A DNA stretch of 64,000 bases from Petaurus breviceps papuanus (GCA_028583685.1 JAMXIF010001118.1:5600366-5664365); one strand, 5' to 3'; positions 23,591 to 35,296 are shown, numbered from the stretch's first letter. Numbers and translations are program-made. The notes: generated from the sequence alone by a model not told the origin.

Positions 23591-24235
23591 TGACTACGAT
23601 TCATACATCTATGAAGGATTTATAAACTATATAATAAAGTCAATTTCTAGTACTTTGCTCCTAAATATAATATCATTTAACTAGGTTTGTGATCATTTTA
23701 GCCTTTTCTTCTTTTTTTAGGAGACATTGGCCACTTATACAACACTAGATAAGGTGATAGGAAAATCTTATTTCGAAGAAAGATTAAAAAAACACATTTT
23801 TGAAAGTAGTTTTTGTGGAACTTTTTCCTCCTTCCCAGTTTAGAAAGTGAAATCTAATTAAAAATATAGGAGGGGCATATTTAGGTAATCTTATTCCAGG
23901 AATTATGTAATATTCTCCTTTGATATATTTCATGTGAAGGTAAGATAAATTCACTCAGGAAAGGGTGATGACATGAACCGGCACTAGCAGCTTAAGTTCA
24001 AAGATAACAGTCATTAAGAAAAAATAAATCATCCGTGAGAGTTAGCCAATTTCCTAATTAACTTTAGTATAAAGTGAAATGACTTATCTTCCTTCTCTAT
24101 TTTCAGATGAACAATTTAGTTGGATGAAAGGTTAACCCTAGGGTAACACACTGAGTATGTGATTTGTTAAAAAACTGAAGGTCAGAGAAGCAAGTTGATA
24201 GACCAGAGGATTTATAATTTTAACAGAACAGAACA

Positions 24236-24361
24236 GGAAGTTAGACAGGCAACATGACATAAAAGATAAGAAGCTGGCCTCAGAGGTAAAAGATCCAGAT
24301 TCAAGTCTGATCTCTGACACATACTGACATATACTGGCCATGAATCCTGGGTCAACTCATT
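24236..24361 (+). repeat. tRNA-derived SINE fragment
   Basis: agaagctggcctcagaggta, agattcaagtctgatctctg, gggtcaactcatttaatctt follow the head and middle of a marsupial tRNA-SINE/MIR. Confidence 0.5.
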
Positions 24362-24413
24362 TAATCTTTCTACCAAGTCATCAAGCATTGACTGAGCACA
24401 TGGTACATGCAAA

Positions 24414-24522
24414 GTGGTGGCAGTTATGTGGTACAGTTGCTAGAGTACTGGGCCTGGAGTCAGAAAGACTCATCTTTGTGAGTTCAGATCTGGTCTGTAG
24501 GGAAAGAACTGATACCTTTTAA
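24414..24522 (+). repeat. tRNA-SINE head joined to an RTE fragment
   Basis: ggcagttatgtggtacagtt gctagagtactgggcctggagtcag is a SINE tRNA head. It stops after gttcagatctgg and continues directly into RTE coding sequence. Confidence 0.6.
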
Positions 24523-24762
24523 TAGTGGTGCTACAGAAGACTTTTGAACATTCCTTGGACAGCAAGGAGATCAAATCAGTCAATACTTAAATTAATTCAA
24601 GCTTCCAATGATGGAAGATGGAATGGATAGATAATGTCATGGAAACAATGAACATAAAGTTAGATAGACTTCGAGAATGGGGGGATAGAAGGGCCTGCTG
24701 TGTTATGTCCCATGGGTTCAAGAAGAGGCAGATATGACTCAACAACTGAACAACAATAATGT
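24505..24762 (+). repeat. RTE (BovB-like) LINE 3' end
   Basis: Reads like the end of the RTE reverse-transcriptase ORF (RRLL.IPWTAKRSNQSIL in the frame at about 24530-24590), then gatggaatggatagataatgtcatgg and the terminal cccatgggttcaagaagaggcagatatgactcaacaactgaacaac. A block of the ORF is missing after ttaattcaagcttcc. It is inserted into a family A head (24362-24413 and 24763-24810). Confidence 0.7.
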
Positions 24763-25194
24763 GTAAGACACTGTGTTAAGTGCTCACAATATTAAAAAAA
24801 GGTAAAAAGGTGCAAAGCAGGTGTCAAAATTGTTGGTATTAAAAGCTTTCTTACTAGGAGTTCAATATATCATAGCAATCACAGATCTAACCCCTTTCAT
24901 GGAAAAAAATAGTATGGGAATTACTCCTGCTCATTCATTCCCATTTTACCTTTTTTTCCAAACTAAATATGTTTTTTCTGTTTTATTCTGAGTGGTATAT
25001 AGCCCTGGTAGAAGTTTTATGAGATCAATTAGTTTTATAAGACTGTGTCCTCAGGATATCTGATCCTATTTTGCTGACTAACAAAAATCTTATTTGTAAA
25101 TATACTAACTAGGGAATGGATAGCACTTTCTCCTTCCTTCTTAGTGGCAGTACACATTTCTCCTACAGACCCATATTAATCATTAGGAGACATT

Positions 25195-26110
25195 CTCTAG
25201 TAGAATTCCCCAGGGATCTGTTGTTGGTTCTGTAATGCTTAATATCTTTATCAATGACTTAGATAGAGGTCTAGAAGGCATGTTTATCTCATTTACAGAG
25301 GAAACAAAGCAGGAAAAGATAAGTAATGTCATCTGACAGAATCAAGATTAAAAAAAAATCTTAAGACAAAAATACAAGGAAAATGACAGTCTCCTCTTTT
25401 AACAGCAATAAATTTAAATTCCTATCCTTGTGTTTAAAAAAAAAAACTACTCCAGGCATATCTTATAGGTGAAACATGTCTATGCAACAGTTTGTGTGAA
25501 AAAGAGCTGAATTTTTTTAGTGTATCATAAACCTAATAAGACTCAACATTATGACATGGCAGCCAAAAAAATTCACATAACCCTAGACTGCATTGACTAA
25601 CATAAAATCCACCATGAGGAGTTGCTAGCTCCACTGTACTCTGCCTTGGTCAGTCCACATCTGAAATACTGTGTCCAGTTCCACACTCCATATTTTGAGA
25701 AAGACATTAACAGGATGGTGAGGATCCTTAAGATCATGTCATATAGGTTCATTTGAAAGAACTAGTGATATTTAATCTAGATGATGGAAGATTTAGGAGG
25801 GACACAATAATAATCTCTGAGAATTGGAAATGTTCTCATGAGAAAGATCTCTATGACTTGCTCTGCTTTGCTTCAGAGTAAAATATATAGAACTCATAAT
25901 GAGGGAGATTTAGGATTTAAACAAAGGAGGGGGGAAGCTTAATGATTAAAAGCAGCTGAAAATAAAATGGGATTCTTTTCAATGTAGGGACTTCTCACTA
26001 CAAATGTTCCAGTCAGACCTGGATAACCACTTTCTGCAGATATTGCAAAGAAAGTTCTCAGTCTATGTCTTAGCCTCGAAGTGACCTTCCAAATTTGAGA
26101 TTCTATGATA
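25195..26110 (+). pseudogene. CR1/L3-type LINE reverse-transcriptase remnant
   Basis: Starts in the RT palm: the frame at about 25210-25300 reads PQGSVVGSVMLNIFINDLD, matching the conserved CR1/L3 P-Q-G-S-V-L-G-P motif region. Later stretches keep the family order (atgacatggcagccaaaaaa; tgtactctgccttggtcagtcc; gaaatactgtgtccagttcc; gtcagacctggataaccact). Many breaks make it an old non-functional copy, and the YxDD region is not preserved. It ends in a CR1/L3-like ttccaaatttgagattcta. Confidence 0.7.
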
Positions 26111-26429
26111 TATTATTACATACCAAATACCTTACAAAACTAAAATTAGGAAGTATTCCATAGTGGATAGAAAGCCAAATTTAAGTAAAGAAAATCTAGT
26201 TTCAAGTATTCTTTGTGAAATATGACTATATGACCCTAGGAAAAGTCATTGAACTTCAGAGGGTCCAGAACAACACAAAAATATTAAATTATTTGAACAT
26301 TAATTGTGTGTCAATCTCTTTTGGGGGGGGGTCTGATGGGCTAGAAGGGAAGTGGGGAAGTGAGTTCTCAAGATCTATTATTATTAGTATATTGTGATAG
26401 ACATTCATCACCAATGTGGATAAGGTTCT

Positions 26430-26525
26430 CATAGAAATGTTATTATATATTATATAATGATATTATAAAATATCATTATATAACAATATAATTATATATA
26501 TTAATATAATATACAATGTTATTAT
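26430..26525. repeat. AT-rich simple repeat
   Basis: tattatatattatataatga and similar units. Confidence 0.8.
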
Positions 26526-26529
26526 AGAA

Positions 26530-27555
26530 ATATTGGGATGTCTAATAGTTTAAATTTTTTTGTTTTGTATTATTTTATAACAAGACTGTTACTATAATTT
26601 ACAGCATTTTACTTTTATGAAGCCAAATATATGTGCATATACTCACATGCACACATATACAGATACATAAAGCCAAGATATACATACATACATACATACA
26701 TACATATACACACATGTGTATATAGATATACACTTTTCATACAGTTTCAGAAACACTGTCTGATCCTTATTTTAGGAAGGTTTAAAGGCACTTTTAAAAA
26801 ATGCTGTTAAAGTACCTGCAAGAATTGGAATGAGGACAAACATAAAATGAATGCAAGTCCATATAATAGGAAGTTAGGTACCCCAAAGACCATTTATTAC
26901 AGCTTTCATGTATTATTCTTGAACTATATTCAACTCTGCACACAAAATAGAGAGCTAAATAGAATTAGGAAGAGAACTCCCACCATTCTAACTACTATAG
27001 CATTAAGACTAATTTGAAACCTAAGGGTACTGTAGTTCAAGTTTCATCCCACTTTAGGAAAATATACATTAGCTACCACTTACTACAGGACATAATGCTT
27101 GATGGTAACAAACACAATATGCATTCTTTATAGAACTTATTTTTCAATCCATATATTTCCCTTAAAAACAATTGGACAGTATAATTGTATTAATTCTATT
27201 ATGCAAACTAATGGAACTCTAAAAGTATTTTTTTCATGGTTGTACACATCTGTCATCTTCCTTTACTGATCATTATCCTGGAAGTTGTTTTCTTTCCTGT
27301 CTGAAGTGTCATAACATGTGTATATGACTTTCTACCTTGCTTAAGCACTTACTAGATTACCTTTTTAAATTAATGTAATACTTTAAAGGCAATGATTTCC
27401 TCCACTGGGGTACTCCTTGCATTAATGCAGAATAAAATCCCTAAAAAAACAAGGGAGATTTGCTGTGGTCCCATTATGTTTCTCTCCACTCAGGTAGACT
27501 GATCTTGAGGTAGCAAACATGTACTACATGCCTAACCCTTTCAAGTTCAATCTTG
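26530..27555. other. Unassigned intronic DNA with a CATA tract
   Basis: A (CATA)n and TGTG block lies at 26625-26735. The rest is AT-rich with nothing recognised. Confidence 0.45.
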
Positions 27556-27589
27556 TCTGCCAGTGCTTTTGCTCCATTAGTATAGCCTT

Positions 27590-27655
27590 CAAAAAATAGG
27601 TTCACCATTCTGAGGAAAACTTGGAACAATGCCCAAAGGGCTATAAAACTATGCA
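27590..27655 (+). repeat. L1 ORF2 C-terminal scrap
   Basis: ttcaccattctgaggaaaac ttggaacaatgcccaaagggctataaaact matches the L1 ORF2 segment also seen at 33350-33410. Confidence 0.6.
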
Positions 27656-27800
27656 TGACGCTCATTGACTTTGCAACCTGACAAGAATCTCAATATCTTG
27701 GTGTCTGATTTCTCCCTAGGACATATCATATAAGTCCTCCTGTCATGGTTTGTTTCAGTGGAGGTAGTCCCCATTCCAAAGAAAATCATAAATCATGTTC
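27656..27800 (+). repeat. SINE-like repeat, copy 1
   Basis: ctttgcaacctgacaagaatc, ttggtgtctgatttctcc, catataagtcctcctgtcatg, gtggaggtagtccccattcc; second copy at 30825-30965. Confidence 0.6.
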
Positions 27801-27869
27801 AAATATTCTTATTTAAAAATTCTTCATCCTACTACGATGGAGAGGTTTTTAGGTTTTCCTGGTTAATGT

Positions 27870-27995
27870 ATGTGTGAATGTGTGTGTACATATATGTGTG
27901 TGTGTTTGTATATGTATATATATGTATATACACACACATACCTATACACATGTATAGGTATGTATGTGTATACATGTCTGTGTGTGTGTGTTTTT
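27870..27995. repeat. TG/TATG microsatellite block
   Basis: Compound tgtgtg, tatatgta and acacacat units. Overlapping short frames on both strands are artefacts of it. Confidence 0.9.
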
Positions 27996-28800
27996 CTCTG
28001 TTCTGGGAAGTTGCGTTAGAGGACAGAATGTGTATTTCTATCCTTTTTTGGTAGTCCAGATCCACCAAACAAAGAATCAAAACCCCTCAGAGTTATATCA
28101 GATGTTTTCTCTCCTCCTTTGGGATCCTTCATCTTTAATTCCCTTTTTATTTCCAAGAAGGACTAACAAAGGGTTTATTGTTGTTAGCTAGCATTGGGTT
28201 GAAATTGTCCTTTTCTTTAAAACAAGTAAACATTTAAAACAAAGAAAAGCAAAAAAAGGGGTCCTGTGCCTACAAGGACAACCTTTAAACTTCCATTAGG
28301 TATCTGATAAAGAAATAGGAGAGGCAGATGTCTTATGATTCATGTGGGAGAGGGTTTCAGTAACATTCCTTCTGTCTCAACACTCTTTGGACCAAATTGC
28401 ACAAGTACTTTCACTCTCAAAGCCCTTTCCCTTTCTTTTATGATGGCTGCCTCTTCATCTGCTTCCACTCTCCTAGAACCACAAGACTTGTAGGAGGCTG
28501 CTCCTTCTCTAATATGATGTGCCTTCTACAGGATTCATCAGAATCTTAGTTCATCTTCAAACACATCTTCGAGATTCACTGAACCAACTTTTAAATGTCA
28601 CTTGTGGACTTGGCATTGCTTCCTTTCTGACTCACTTAGGCAACTAATTCACATTTTATACAGAGAGAACTTGGCATCCCTAAATATTTATAATGGTTTT
28701 AAGCACCTTTTCTGTGACTAGATTTATAAAAAGACAAACTTTTTCCTATTTAAATCTAACGATTGCCTATGTATGAACAAACATAAAGGCATTAATCAAA
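27996..28800. other. Unassigned intronic DNA
   Basis: No exon or repeat recognised with confidence. Confidence 0.45.
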
Positions 28801-28809
28801 GGGCCATTC

Positions 28810-29030
28810 TCTGAATACACACATTTATATAGTGCTTAAAGTTTTATAAAAAATAAATAAAAGCTTTCCCCTCAATTATCCAATCATACAAAATACAAAT
28901 ATTATTATTCCCATTTTATGGATAAAGAAATATGCATAGAAAGGGGGAGTGTCTTATTCAAAGTGGCATAGCTAATAATAAGGGCCTGAGTCAGTACTTT
29001 TACCAGGTCTCTAGCTTCTAGTGATATTTC
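28810..29030 (+). repeat. MIR/CORE-SINE
   Basis: atttatatagtgcttaaagt, attattcccattttatggataaagaaat, gtggcatagctaataataag in MIR order. Confidence 0.65.
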
Positions 29031-29094
29031 CAACATATTATGTTGCCTTTCTACAAAAATGATGATGATGATGACAAATAAACACAAAGGTATT

Positions 29095-29400
29095 ACATTT
29101 TAATGTCACAAAGAGGTGTTAAATAGGCCAAGTAATGTGCTTAATGTTACATATGAAGCAAAAGGCTAAAACAATTCCTAACATAAGGAGACTGAGGAGT
29201 TGAGGATTACACTGGGGTTGTGTGAGTAGGAGAATGATGCTTTTGAAAATAATGGGTCAGTTAGCAAGAGGGGAGGGACTGCTGGGGAAAGATAATGAAT
29301 TCAGGTTTGGTAATGCTGATTATGTTGAGTTTAAAATTTCTATAGGACATCTAGTTCAAGATGTCAAATAGATAGGAGAGAATTAAATAAATAAACAAAT
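29095..29400 (+). repeat. Family A fragment
   Basis: gaggagttgaggattacact, agataatgaattcaggtttgg, gttgagtttaaaatttctataggacatc correspond to the distal body of the 128-1633 copy. Confidence 0.6.
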
Positions 29401-29435
29401 CCTAATAAGTGACAAATTAATAAATCTCAGAATCA

Positions 29436-29697
29436 TTAGTCTTTTTTAGTCATTTTTTCAGTCAAACCCAACTCTTTGGCACTCTGTTTGGGGTTTTAGT
29501 GGTAAAGATACTTGAGTGGTTTGCCTTTTCCTTCTATAGCTAATTTTACAGATAAGGAACAGAGGCAAACAGGGTTAAGTGACTTGCCCAGGATCACACA
29601 GCTAGTAAATGTGTCAGGCTATATATGAACTCATGAAGAGGAGTCTTCCTGATTTCAGTCCTGGTACTCTATCTACTGCACTGCCTAGTTGTTCCAT
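29436..29697 (-). repeat. MAR1-like SINE
   Basis: Reverse orientation: RTE-like tail (ctttggcactctgtttgggg), ttgccttttccttctatagc, cagataaggaacagaggcaaac, ccaggatcacacagctagta, and the tRNA head reversed (ctatctactgcactgcctag). Confidence 0.8.
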
Positions 29698-29699
29698 CA

Positions 29700-29830
29700 T
29701 TACCCTGGAAATATTTTCCTCACAACAGCCTGTGAAGTAGGGATTGCAACTATGTATGTTTTCCTCAATTTACAAATGAGAAAAGAGACAAGAAAAATGA
29801 TTGCCCTTAGTTGGTATCCAAATAGGGTTG
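29700..29830 (+). repeat. MIR fragment
   Basis: ttcctcacaacagcctgtgaagtagg and caatttacaaatgagaaaag follow MIR order. Confidence 0.55.
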
Positions 29831-30635
29831 TTGGCTATCCTTCCTGGAAAGAAGAATTTTAAAAACCACGGAATCTTGTGAGCTAAATTCTATGATAATG
29901 CATTTAATTTAGGGAATTAAATATAAAGGGAAAAAAGCCTCCCTTGATTGACTAGCAATATTTATAAAGCATATTTCTGGAGGTTACTTTAAAACACCAA
30001 ATTTAATGGACATTCTGAGAGCTCAGGACGCCATCTGTCTTTTGATAAAACATTGCAATTGTAACTCAAAGTGATTTTACTGTAACATTATGTGTTTCAT
30101 GTAATGCTATGAAAATAGTAACATTGCACAGCATTATGATTATTTGATGAGAAAAACAGACTTCATTTTTTTTTCATGACAGTTTAAATGTGTTCTGATT
30201 ACACTCTTTCAGGCTATTTTTATTTGGGAGTTGAAAAGAAGAAAAAGACAAGATTGGAAGGAAAAGAAATGATGTGAACACACATTACAATTTTCCTGTA
30301 AATCTGGTATGAAATATGATATGAAGTGAATGCAACTGTTCATCATAGTCAGTTGAATCTAAACCATCTCTATTAATCATAGCGATTTTTTTGCTGATAT
30401 CTAAAAAAAGATAATTGAAAGGGAAATATACTGAAATTCAAGGGTATATTGTAAAAAATTTCCATTAAAATGAATTTCTACTGAGAGAGTGAAGAATCTA
30501 TATCAATTTTCTAAAATGGGGAACATCCAAATGGAATCATGTTGGCAAAACCCCCATTAACAACAACTTCTAGAGAAAAAGCTTATCTATTGTTTCCTAT
30601 TGTATGGATTAAATTTATATTTCTTAGAAAATTGT
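29831..30635. other. Unassigned intronic DNA
   Basis: AT-rich, no recognisable repeat. Because this stretch is repeat-poor it is a candidate for conserved non-coding sequence, but that cannot be judged here. Confidence 0.4.
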
Positions 30636-30639
30636 AATG

Positions 30640-30765
30640 GTTCCACCACTTGATAAGTTGTATGACTTTGGGGAATTATTTTTAACATTTTTGAGCCTTG
30701 GTTTCCTAAACTTTTGCTAAAGTTATTTTGAGGAGTATGATGCTTGCACTAAAGAAGACACTTAA
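30640..30765 (+). repeat. MIR fragment
   Basis: cacttgataagttgtatgac and gagccttggtttcctaaact match the MIR core and 3' half. Confidence 0.5.
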
Positions 30766-30769
30766 CATA

Positions 30770-30975
30770 CTGAAAGAGATTTACAGTCAAGAAGGCCTGG
30801 GTTTACAGACAGTTTCTGACACTCACTAACTTTGCAACCTGACAAGTCACTTATTACCTTGATGTCTGATTTCTTCTTAAGCTATATCACATAAGTCAGT
30901 TCTGTCATGCTTTGTATAAGTGGAGGTAGTCCCCACTCCAATGAAAATCACAAATCTTTCATCTACTTAAATGGG
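30770..30975 (+). repeat. SINE-like repeat, copy 2
   Basis: Starts near gtcaagaaggcctgggtt and shares cctgacaagtcacttatta, ttgatgtctgatttctt and gtggaggtagtccccactcc with copy 1 at 27656-27800. Confidence 0.65.
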
Positions 30976-31009
30976 CCCATAGATTCTTAGTCCAGCTAAG
31001 ATCTACCAG

Positions 31010-31020
31010 AAATCATTATT
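31010..31020. repeat. Target-site duplication, left copy
   Basis: aaatcattatt, identical to 34011-34021. Confidence 0.85.
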
Positions 31021-32039
31021 GTTTGGGAAGAAGAGCCAATATGGCTGAGAAAGGGCAGGGACTTATCTTTGTTGTCCCAAATTCCCCTCCAAGGAGCTTG
31101 AAATAATACCTCAAAATGAATTCTGGAATAGCAGAACCCACAAACAGTTTTCCAGCACCCAAAATATTTAGAAGATTCCTAGAAAAATTCTACTGCATTG
31201 GAATTAGAGTAGAGTGCAGGCACCCCAGCAAACCAATACCATGCTTTGGTGGCAATTAATTCAGCAGTAGCAGTGCTTTCAGCCTACAAATTGTAAAGAA
31301 GTAAGACAACTGGTCAGAAGGAGATTACAGGCATCATTTTCACTGACACTGGAAGCAGAACTCTTTTCCATTGCCTATTTGCAGATACAGGTTGTAGTCC
31401 TGAGCCTCAGTCGTAGGTCAGGGATGAACACTAACACATGTGAGCTTGTGGTCTCAGGAGAGTGGGAACCCTAATCACAGTTCCAAGGTGGAAAAGAGTG
31501 CTCATGGTTACTCACAGACCAGACCCCAGACAAAGAGAGTAGTAAACATGTCTTTCACTAGACTGTATAACCTTGGATGAACTGAAAACTTACAGATCCC
31601 AAGAATTAGCTCTGAAAACAGCTATATAAAAAGCCTGAAGCTTGGGACAATAACCCTTTGATTCCAGGGAGCAGAGTTCAATTTTAATATAAAGTTAAAA
31701 ATCAGGAAATAGACTGATGATCAAAATTACAACAGCAACAAAGAACCTGACCATAGAGTTACTATGGTGACAGGGAAGATCAAAGCACATAATCAAAAGA
31801 GAACAATAAAGTCAAAATTGCTACTTTCAAAACCTCAAGGAAAATGGGAATTGGTGTCAGGCTCAAAAATAATTCCTGGAAAAGATAAAATATATTTAAA
31901 AAATCAAATAAGAGAGGTAATGGAAAAATTGGGGAAAGAAATGAGTGTTGTAAGAAAGTAATGAAAAAAAAGGCAACAGCTTGTTAAAGGAGGTACAAAA
32001 AAAAAACTGAAGAAAACACCGTAAAAATAAACAGAATAT

Positions 32040-32335
32040 GGGGTGGCCAGGTAGCACAGCGAGTAAGAGCACCAGCCCCAGTGTCGGGATGATCTGGGGA
32101 TCAAATCCAGGCTCAGAGAGTTAGCACCACACCCAGAAATAACTGGCCGTGTAACCTTGAGCAAGTTACTTAACCCCAATTGCTTAGGGGCAGCCAGGTG
32201 GCTCAGCGAGTAAGAGCACCAGCTCCAGTGTCGGGATGACCTGGATCAAATCCGGGCTCAGATACTTAGCACCACACCCAGAAATAACTGGCCGTGTAAC
32301 CTTGAGCAAGTTACTTAACCCCTATTGCTTTAAAA
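32040..32335 (+). repeat. Head-to-tail dimer of a WSINE-like SINE
   Basis: Two tRNA-derived units in tandem, 32040-32188 and 32189-32335. Each starts ggggyrgccaggt and carries gcgagtaagagcaccagc, gtgtcgggatgay, ctggccgtgtaaccttgagc and ttacttaacccc. There is no A-run between them (attgcttaggggcagcc), and an A-rich tail follows only the second. The units are very alike, so the pair is young. Confidence 0.85.
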
Positions 32336-33256
32336 AAAATTGTAATTGGGCAAGTGGAAGCCAATGTCTCCTTGAGACATCAAGAAACAATAAAAAAAAA
32401 AAAACCAAAAGAATGAAAAAAATAGAAGAAAATTTAAACTATCTCATTGGAAAAATACCTGACATGGGTAATAGATAGAGGGGAAATAATTTAAGAATTA
32501 TTTTCTCACTTGAAAGCCATGATCAAAAAAAATAGTCTAGACATTATCTTTCAAGAACTTAAAAAGGAAAACTGCCCTAATATTCTAGAATGAGAAGGAA
32601 AAATAGAAATGGAAAGAATACACTCATCACCTCCTTAAAGAGATCCCAAAATGAAAACTCCCAGAAATGTTATAGCCAAATTCCAGACCTTTCAGGTGAA
32701 GGTGAAATTATTGAAAGCAACCAGAAAGAAACAATTTCAAATATCATGGAACCACCAATAACTTAACACAAGATTTAGTAGTTTCTACATTAAAGAATCG
32801 GAGGGGGGGGACTTGTAATTAGATATTCTGGAGGAGAATGGAGCTAGGATTACAATGAAGAAACTTATGCCGAACAAAACTGAATATAATTCTTCGGGGG
32901 GCAGGTAAGTGAATGCATGTTTAATTACACGACTTGCAAGTACTCCCTATGAAAAGACCATAGAAAATCTGACTTTCAAATAAAAACCTTAAGAGAAGCA
33001 TAAAAAGGTAAGCAGGAAAGAGAAATTACAAGGATTTTAGTAAGGTTGGACCACTTATATTCCAAAAGTACAGGAAATTAAATCAAATTTATAAAAATAA
33101 GAGCCATTCTCCAATTGATAAATGGTCAAAGTATATAGGCCAGTCTTCAAAGAAAGTAATCAAAGCTACCTACAATCATTGAAAAAATGCTGTGAATCAT
33201 TATTAATTAGACAAATGCATGTTAAACCAAACTGAGGTATACTTACACCTATCAGA

Positions 33257-33538
33257 TTGGTTAATAGGATGGAAAAGGAAAATGACAAACATTGGACGCT
33301 ATGTGAGAAAATTGAGACACTAATGCACTATTGGTGGAGATGTGAACTGATTCAACCATTCTGGAGAGAAATTTGGAACTATGCACAAAGGGTTATAAAA
33401 TTGTGCATACCCTTTGACCCAGCAATACCACTACTAGGACTGTATTCCCAAGAGATTAAAAAAAAAAAACAAATACGAGATTTATGTACAAAAATAATTA
33501 TAACAGCTCATTTATTGATTGCAAAAATTGTAAATTGA
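33257..33538 (+). pseudogene. L1 ORF2 C-terminal fragment
   Basis: 93-codon frame in the deleted L1, matching the ORF2 tail: H-W(T)L..KIETLMHYWWRCELIQP, IPFDPAIPLLGLYS. Lacks RT and endonuclease. Confidence 0.85.
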
Positions 33539-34010
33539 AGGAATATCCATCAACTCAGGAATGGTTAAACAAGCTTTGGTATATGATAGCAATAGAATAT
33601 GATTATACTATAAAAATGATGAACAGGACGCTCTCAGAAAAAGCTCGAAAGACTTACATGAACTGAAAACATCCTGCTCATCATTCCTTACAGTACAATA
33701 GTATTTGAAAGACTTATGATGAAAAATGCTGTCCACCTCCAGAGAAAGAATTGATGGTGTTGGAATGAAGACTGAAACATAATTTTAAACTTTTTTTCTT
33801 GTGTTTTTTTTAGTCTGTGTTTTCTTTCATAACATGAGTAATATAGAAATCTGTTTTGCATAACTACTTATTTATAACCTATATCAAATTTATTGCTTTA
33901 TCAATGAGGGGGAAGACAAGGAAGGAAAGTGGAACTAATTTTTTTAAAAAGAATGTTAATTGTTTTTTACATGTAATTGGGGAAAATAAAATATTAAATA
34001 AATCTGGTAA

Positions 34011-34021
34011 AAATCATTATT
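34011..34021. repeat. Target-site duplication, right copy
   Basis: aaatcattatt, identical to 31010-31020. Confidence 0.85.
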
Positions 34022-34030
34022 ATAAATATA

Positions 34031-34088
<58 letters not shown>

Positions 34089-34100
34089 GTTGTTGTTTTC
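34022..34100. repeat. (AT)n and (TTG)n tracts
   Basis: About 55 bp of AT, then ttgttgttgttgttgttg. Confidence 0.97.
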
Positions 34101-34545
34101 AAGGAGGACCAATGACCTCAAGGGGTGATGTTTTCACTTGAATGTGAATTGGATTCAAAGTTGTAAAAGTCATCAATCTCACTCTTTCTTCCAGAGGCAT
34201 TGAATTTCAGTGGCAAGACAAAAGATAGAATGACTGGCAGTAGCTTGGGTTACAGTGGATGACCTTGGCAACTTCCTATGTCTAACTATTCTCTAAGCAT
34301 TCCACAGCGCCTTCTTCAGTCTTCTTTATGGCAGTTGGAACAAATTATTCTCATTCACCCATTCCACCAGGGCAAGTCTTCACATGCTTGAAGACATTCC
34401 CCTAAATCATCAATTGCTTTGAAGCTTATTGATTACTCTCACTTGTTTACCTCATCTACAGAGACAGTTTTACTAGTGTGTGGTGGGTGTGCATGCTACA
34501 GCTTCTTGAAGGTGAACAACACTGAAGATTAAAGAAATTTGCTTA
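34100..34545 (-). repeat. Family X retroposon, longest copy, reverse
   Basis: Reverse complement matches the 3' part of the copies at 16240 and 16885 (ctctggaagaaagagtgagattgatgac; catcaccccttgaggtcattggtcctccttgaaaac). It extends further upstream (ggcaagacaaaagatagaatgactgg; ttccacagcgccttcttcag; tgacctcaagg). Confidence 0.6.
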
Positions 34546-34589
34546 ACTGTATTATGTAAGTACCATAATTTCCAAGATACATCATGTTT

Positions 34590-34752
34590 CTATTTCTTTT
34601 TTTTTTTGGAGGGGTGAAGGCAATTCAGTTGGGGTTAAGTGACTTGTCCAAGGTCACACAGTTAGCAAGCATCAAGTGTCTGAGGTCAAATTTGAACTTG
34701 GGTCCTCCTGACTCCTGGTGCTCTATTCACTGCATCACCTAGCTGCCCCAAG
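34590..34752 (-). repeat. WSINE-like SINE
   Basis: Reverse copy with T-run at 34598, ttggggttaagtgacttgtc, aggtcacacagttagcaagc, ggtcctcctgactcctggtg and head ctgcatcacctagctgcccc. Confidence 0.85.
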
Positions 34753-35044
34753 TTTCTCTTTCTTAAAGAAATTTCAAACTAGATCTTTTGGGACACACAG
34801 GCTGAGAGATTGAGAAAAAGGAAAAGCCACTGAGATCCCATGCTTATTCTGCTATGTGGTAGGAAATGTGGGAGGAGTTGGCTATCCCAGAGAGCAGGGA
34901 ATGGAAGAAGTAAGAATCTTGAATACAGATATAAAGTTGTAAATAAACTGGGAAGGAACAGAAAGTGAACAAGCCCAGTAATGTAACTGATACCAGACTG
35001 GATGACCAGCAGATCCATTTAATAAGAATGAATAGAGTCTAGAT

Positions 35045-35296
35045 AGATATATTTGTTGCTGTTTCAATTATGTCTGACTTTTTGCAGACTCATTTAGGGT
35101 TTTCTAGGCACAGATACTAGAGTGGTTTGCCATTTCCTTCTCCAGTTCATTTTACAGATGAGGAAACAGAAGCAAACAAGGTTAAGTGAATTGCACAAGG
35201 TCACATGAGTAATACGTATCTGAAGCCAGAATTGAACTTAGGTCTTCTTGACTCCAGTCCTGGTGCTCTTTTCATTTGTATCATCTAGCTACCCTA
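35045..35296 (-). repeat. MAR1-like SINE
   Basis: Reverse copy: ttatgtctgactttttgcag, tttgccatttccttctccag, cagatgaggaaacagaagca, gtgctcttttcatttgtatcatctagctaccc. Confidence 0.8.

Larger units (their letters stand above)
31021..34010 (+). mobile_element. L1 lacking most of ORF2, mobilised as a unit
   Basis: About 3.0 kb between perfect 11 bp duplications. 5' end with agccaatatggctgagaaag and a 5' UTR to about 31740. ORF1 about 31760-33000 (coiled coil at 31764-31961; RRM and C-terminal traces with aagatttagtagtttctacatt). A direct step near 33080 into the last part of ORF2 (33250-33530: HYWWRCELIQPFWREIWNY and IPFDPAIPLLGLYS, the conserved L1 ORF2 tail), then a 3' UTR to taaataaatctgg. Endonuclease and RT are missing. 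A 3' end in place and matching duplications mean the deletion most likely predates insertion. ORF1 is disrupted and carries a SINE dimer (32040-32335). Confidence 0.8.

Noticed and set aside
26860-27480. Possible hidden exon or structured RNA in a repeat-poor stretch
   Set aside because: No open frame with splice sites and no convincing stem structure found by eye.
32040-32335. tRNA genes
   Set aside because: The tRNA-like heads here and in other SINEs lack a complete cloverleaf and are part of SINE units.
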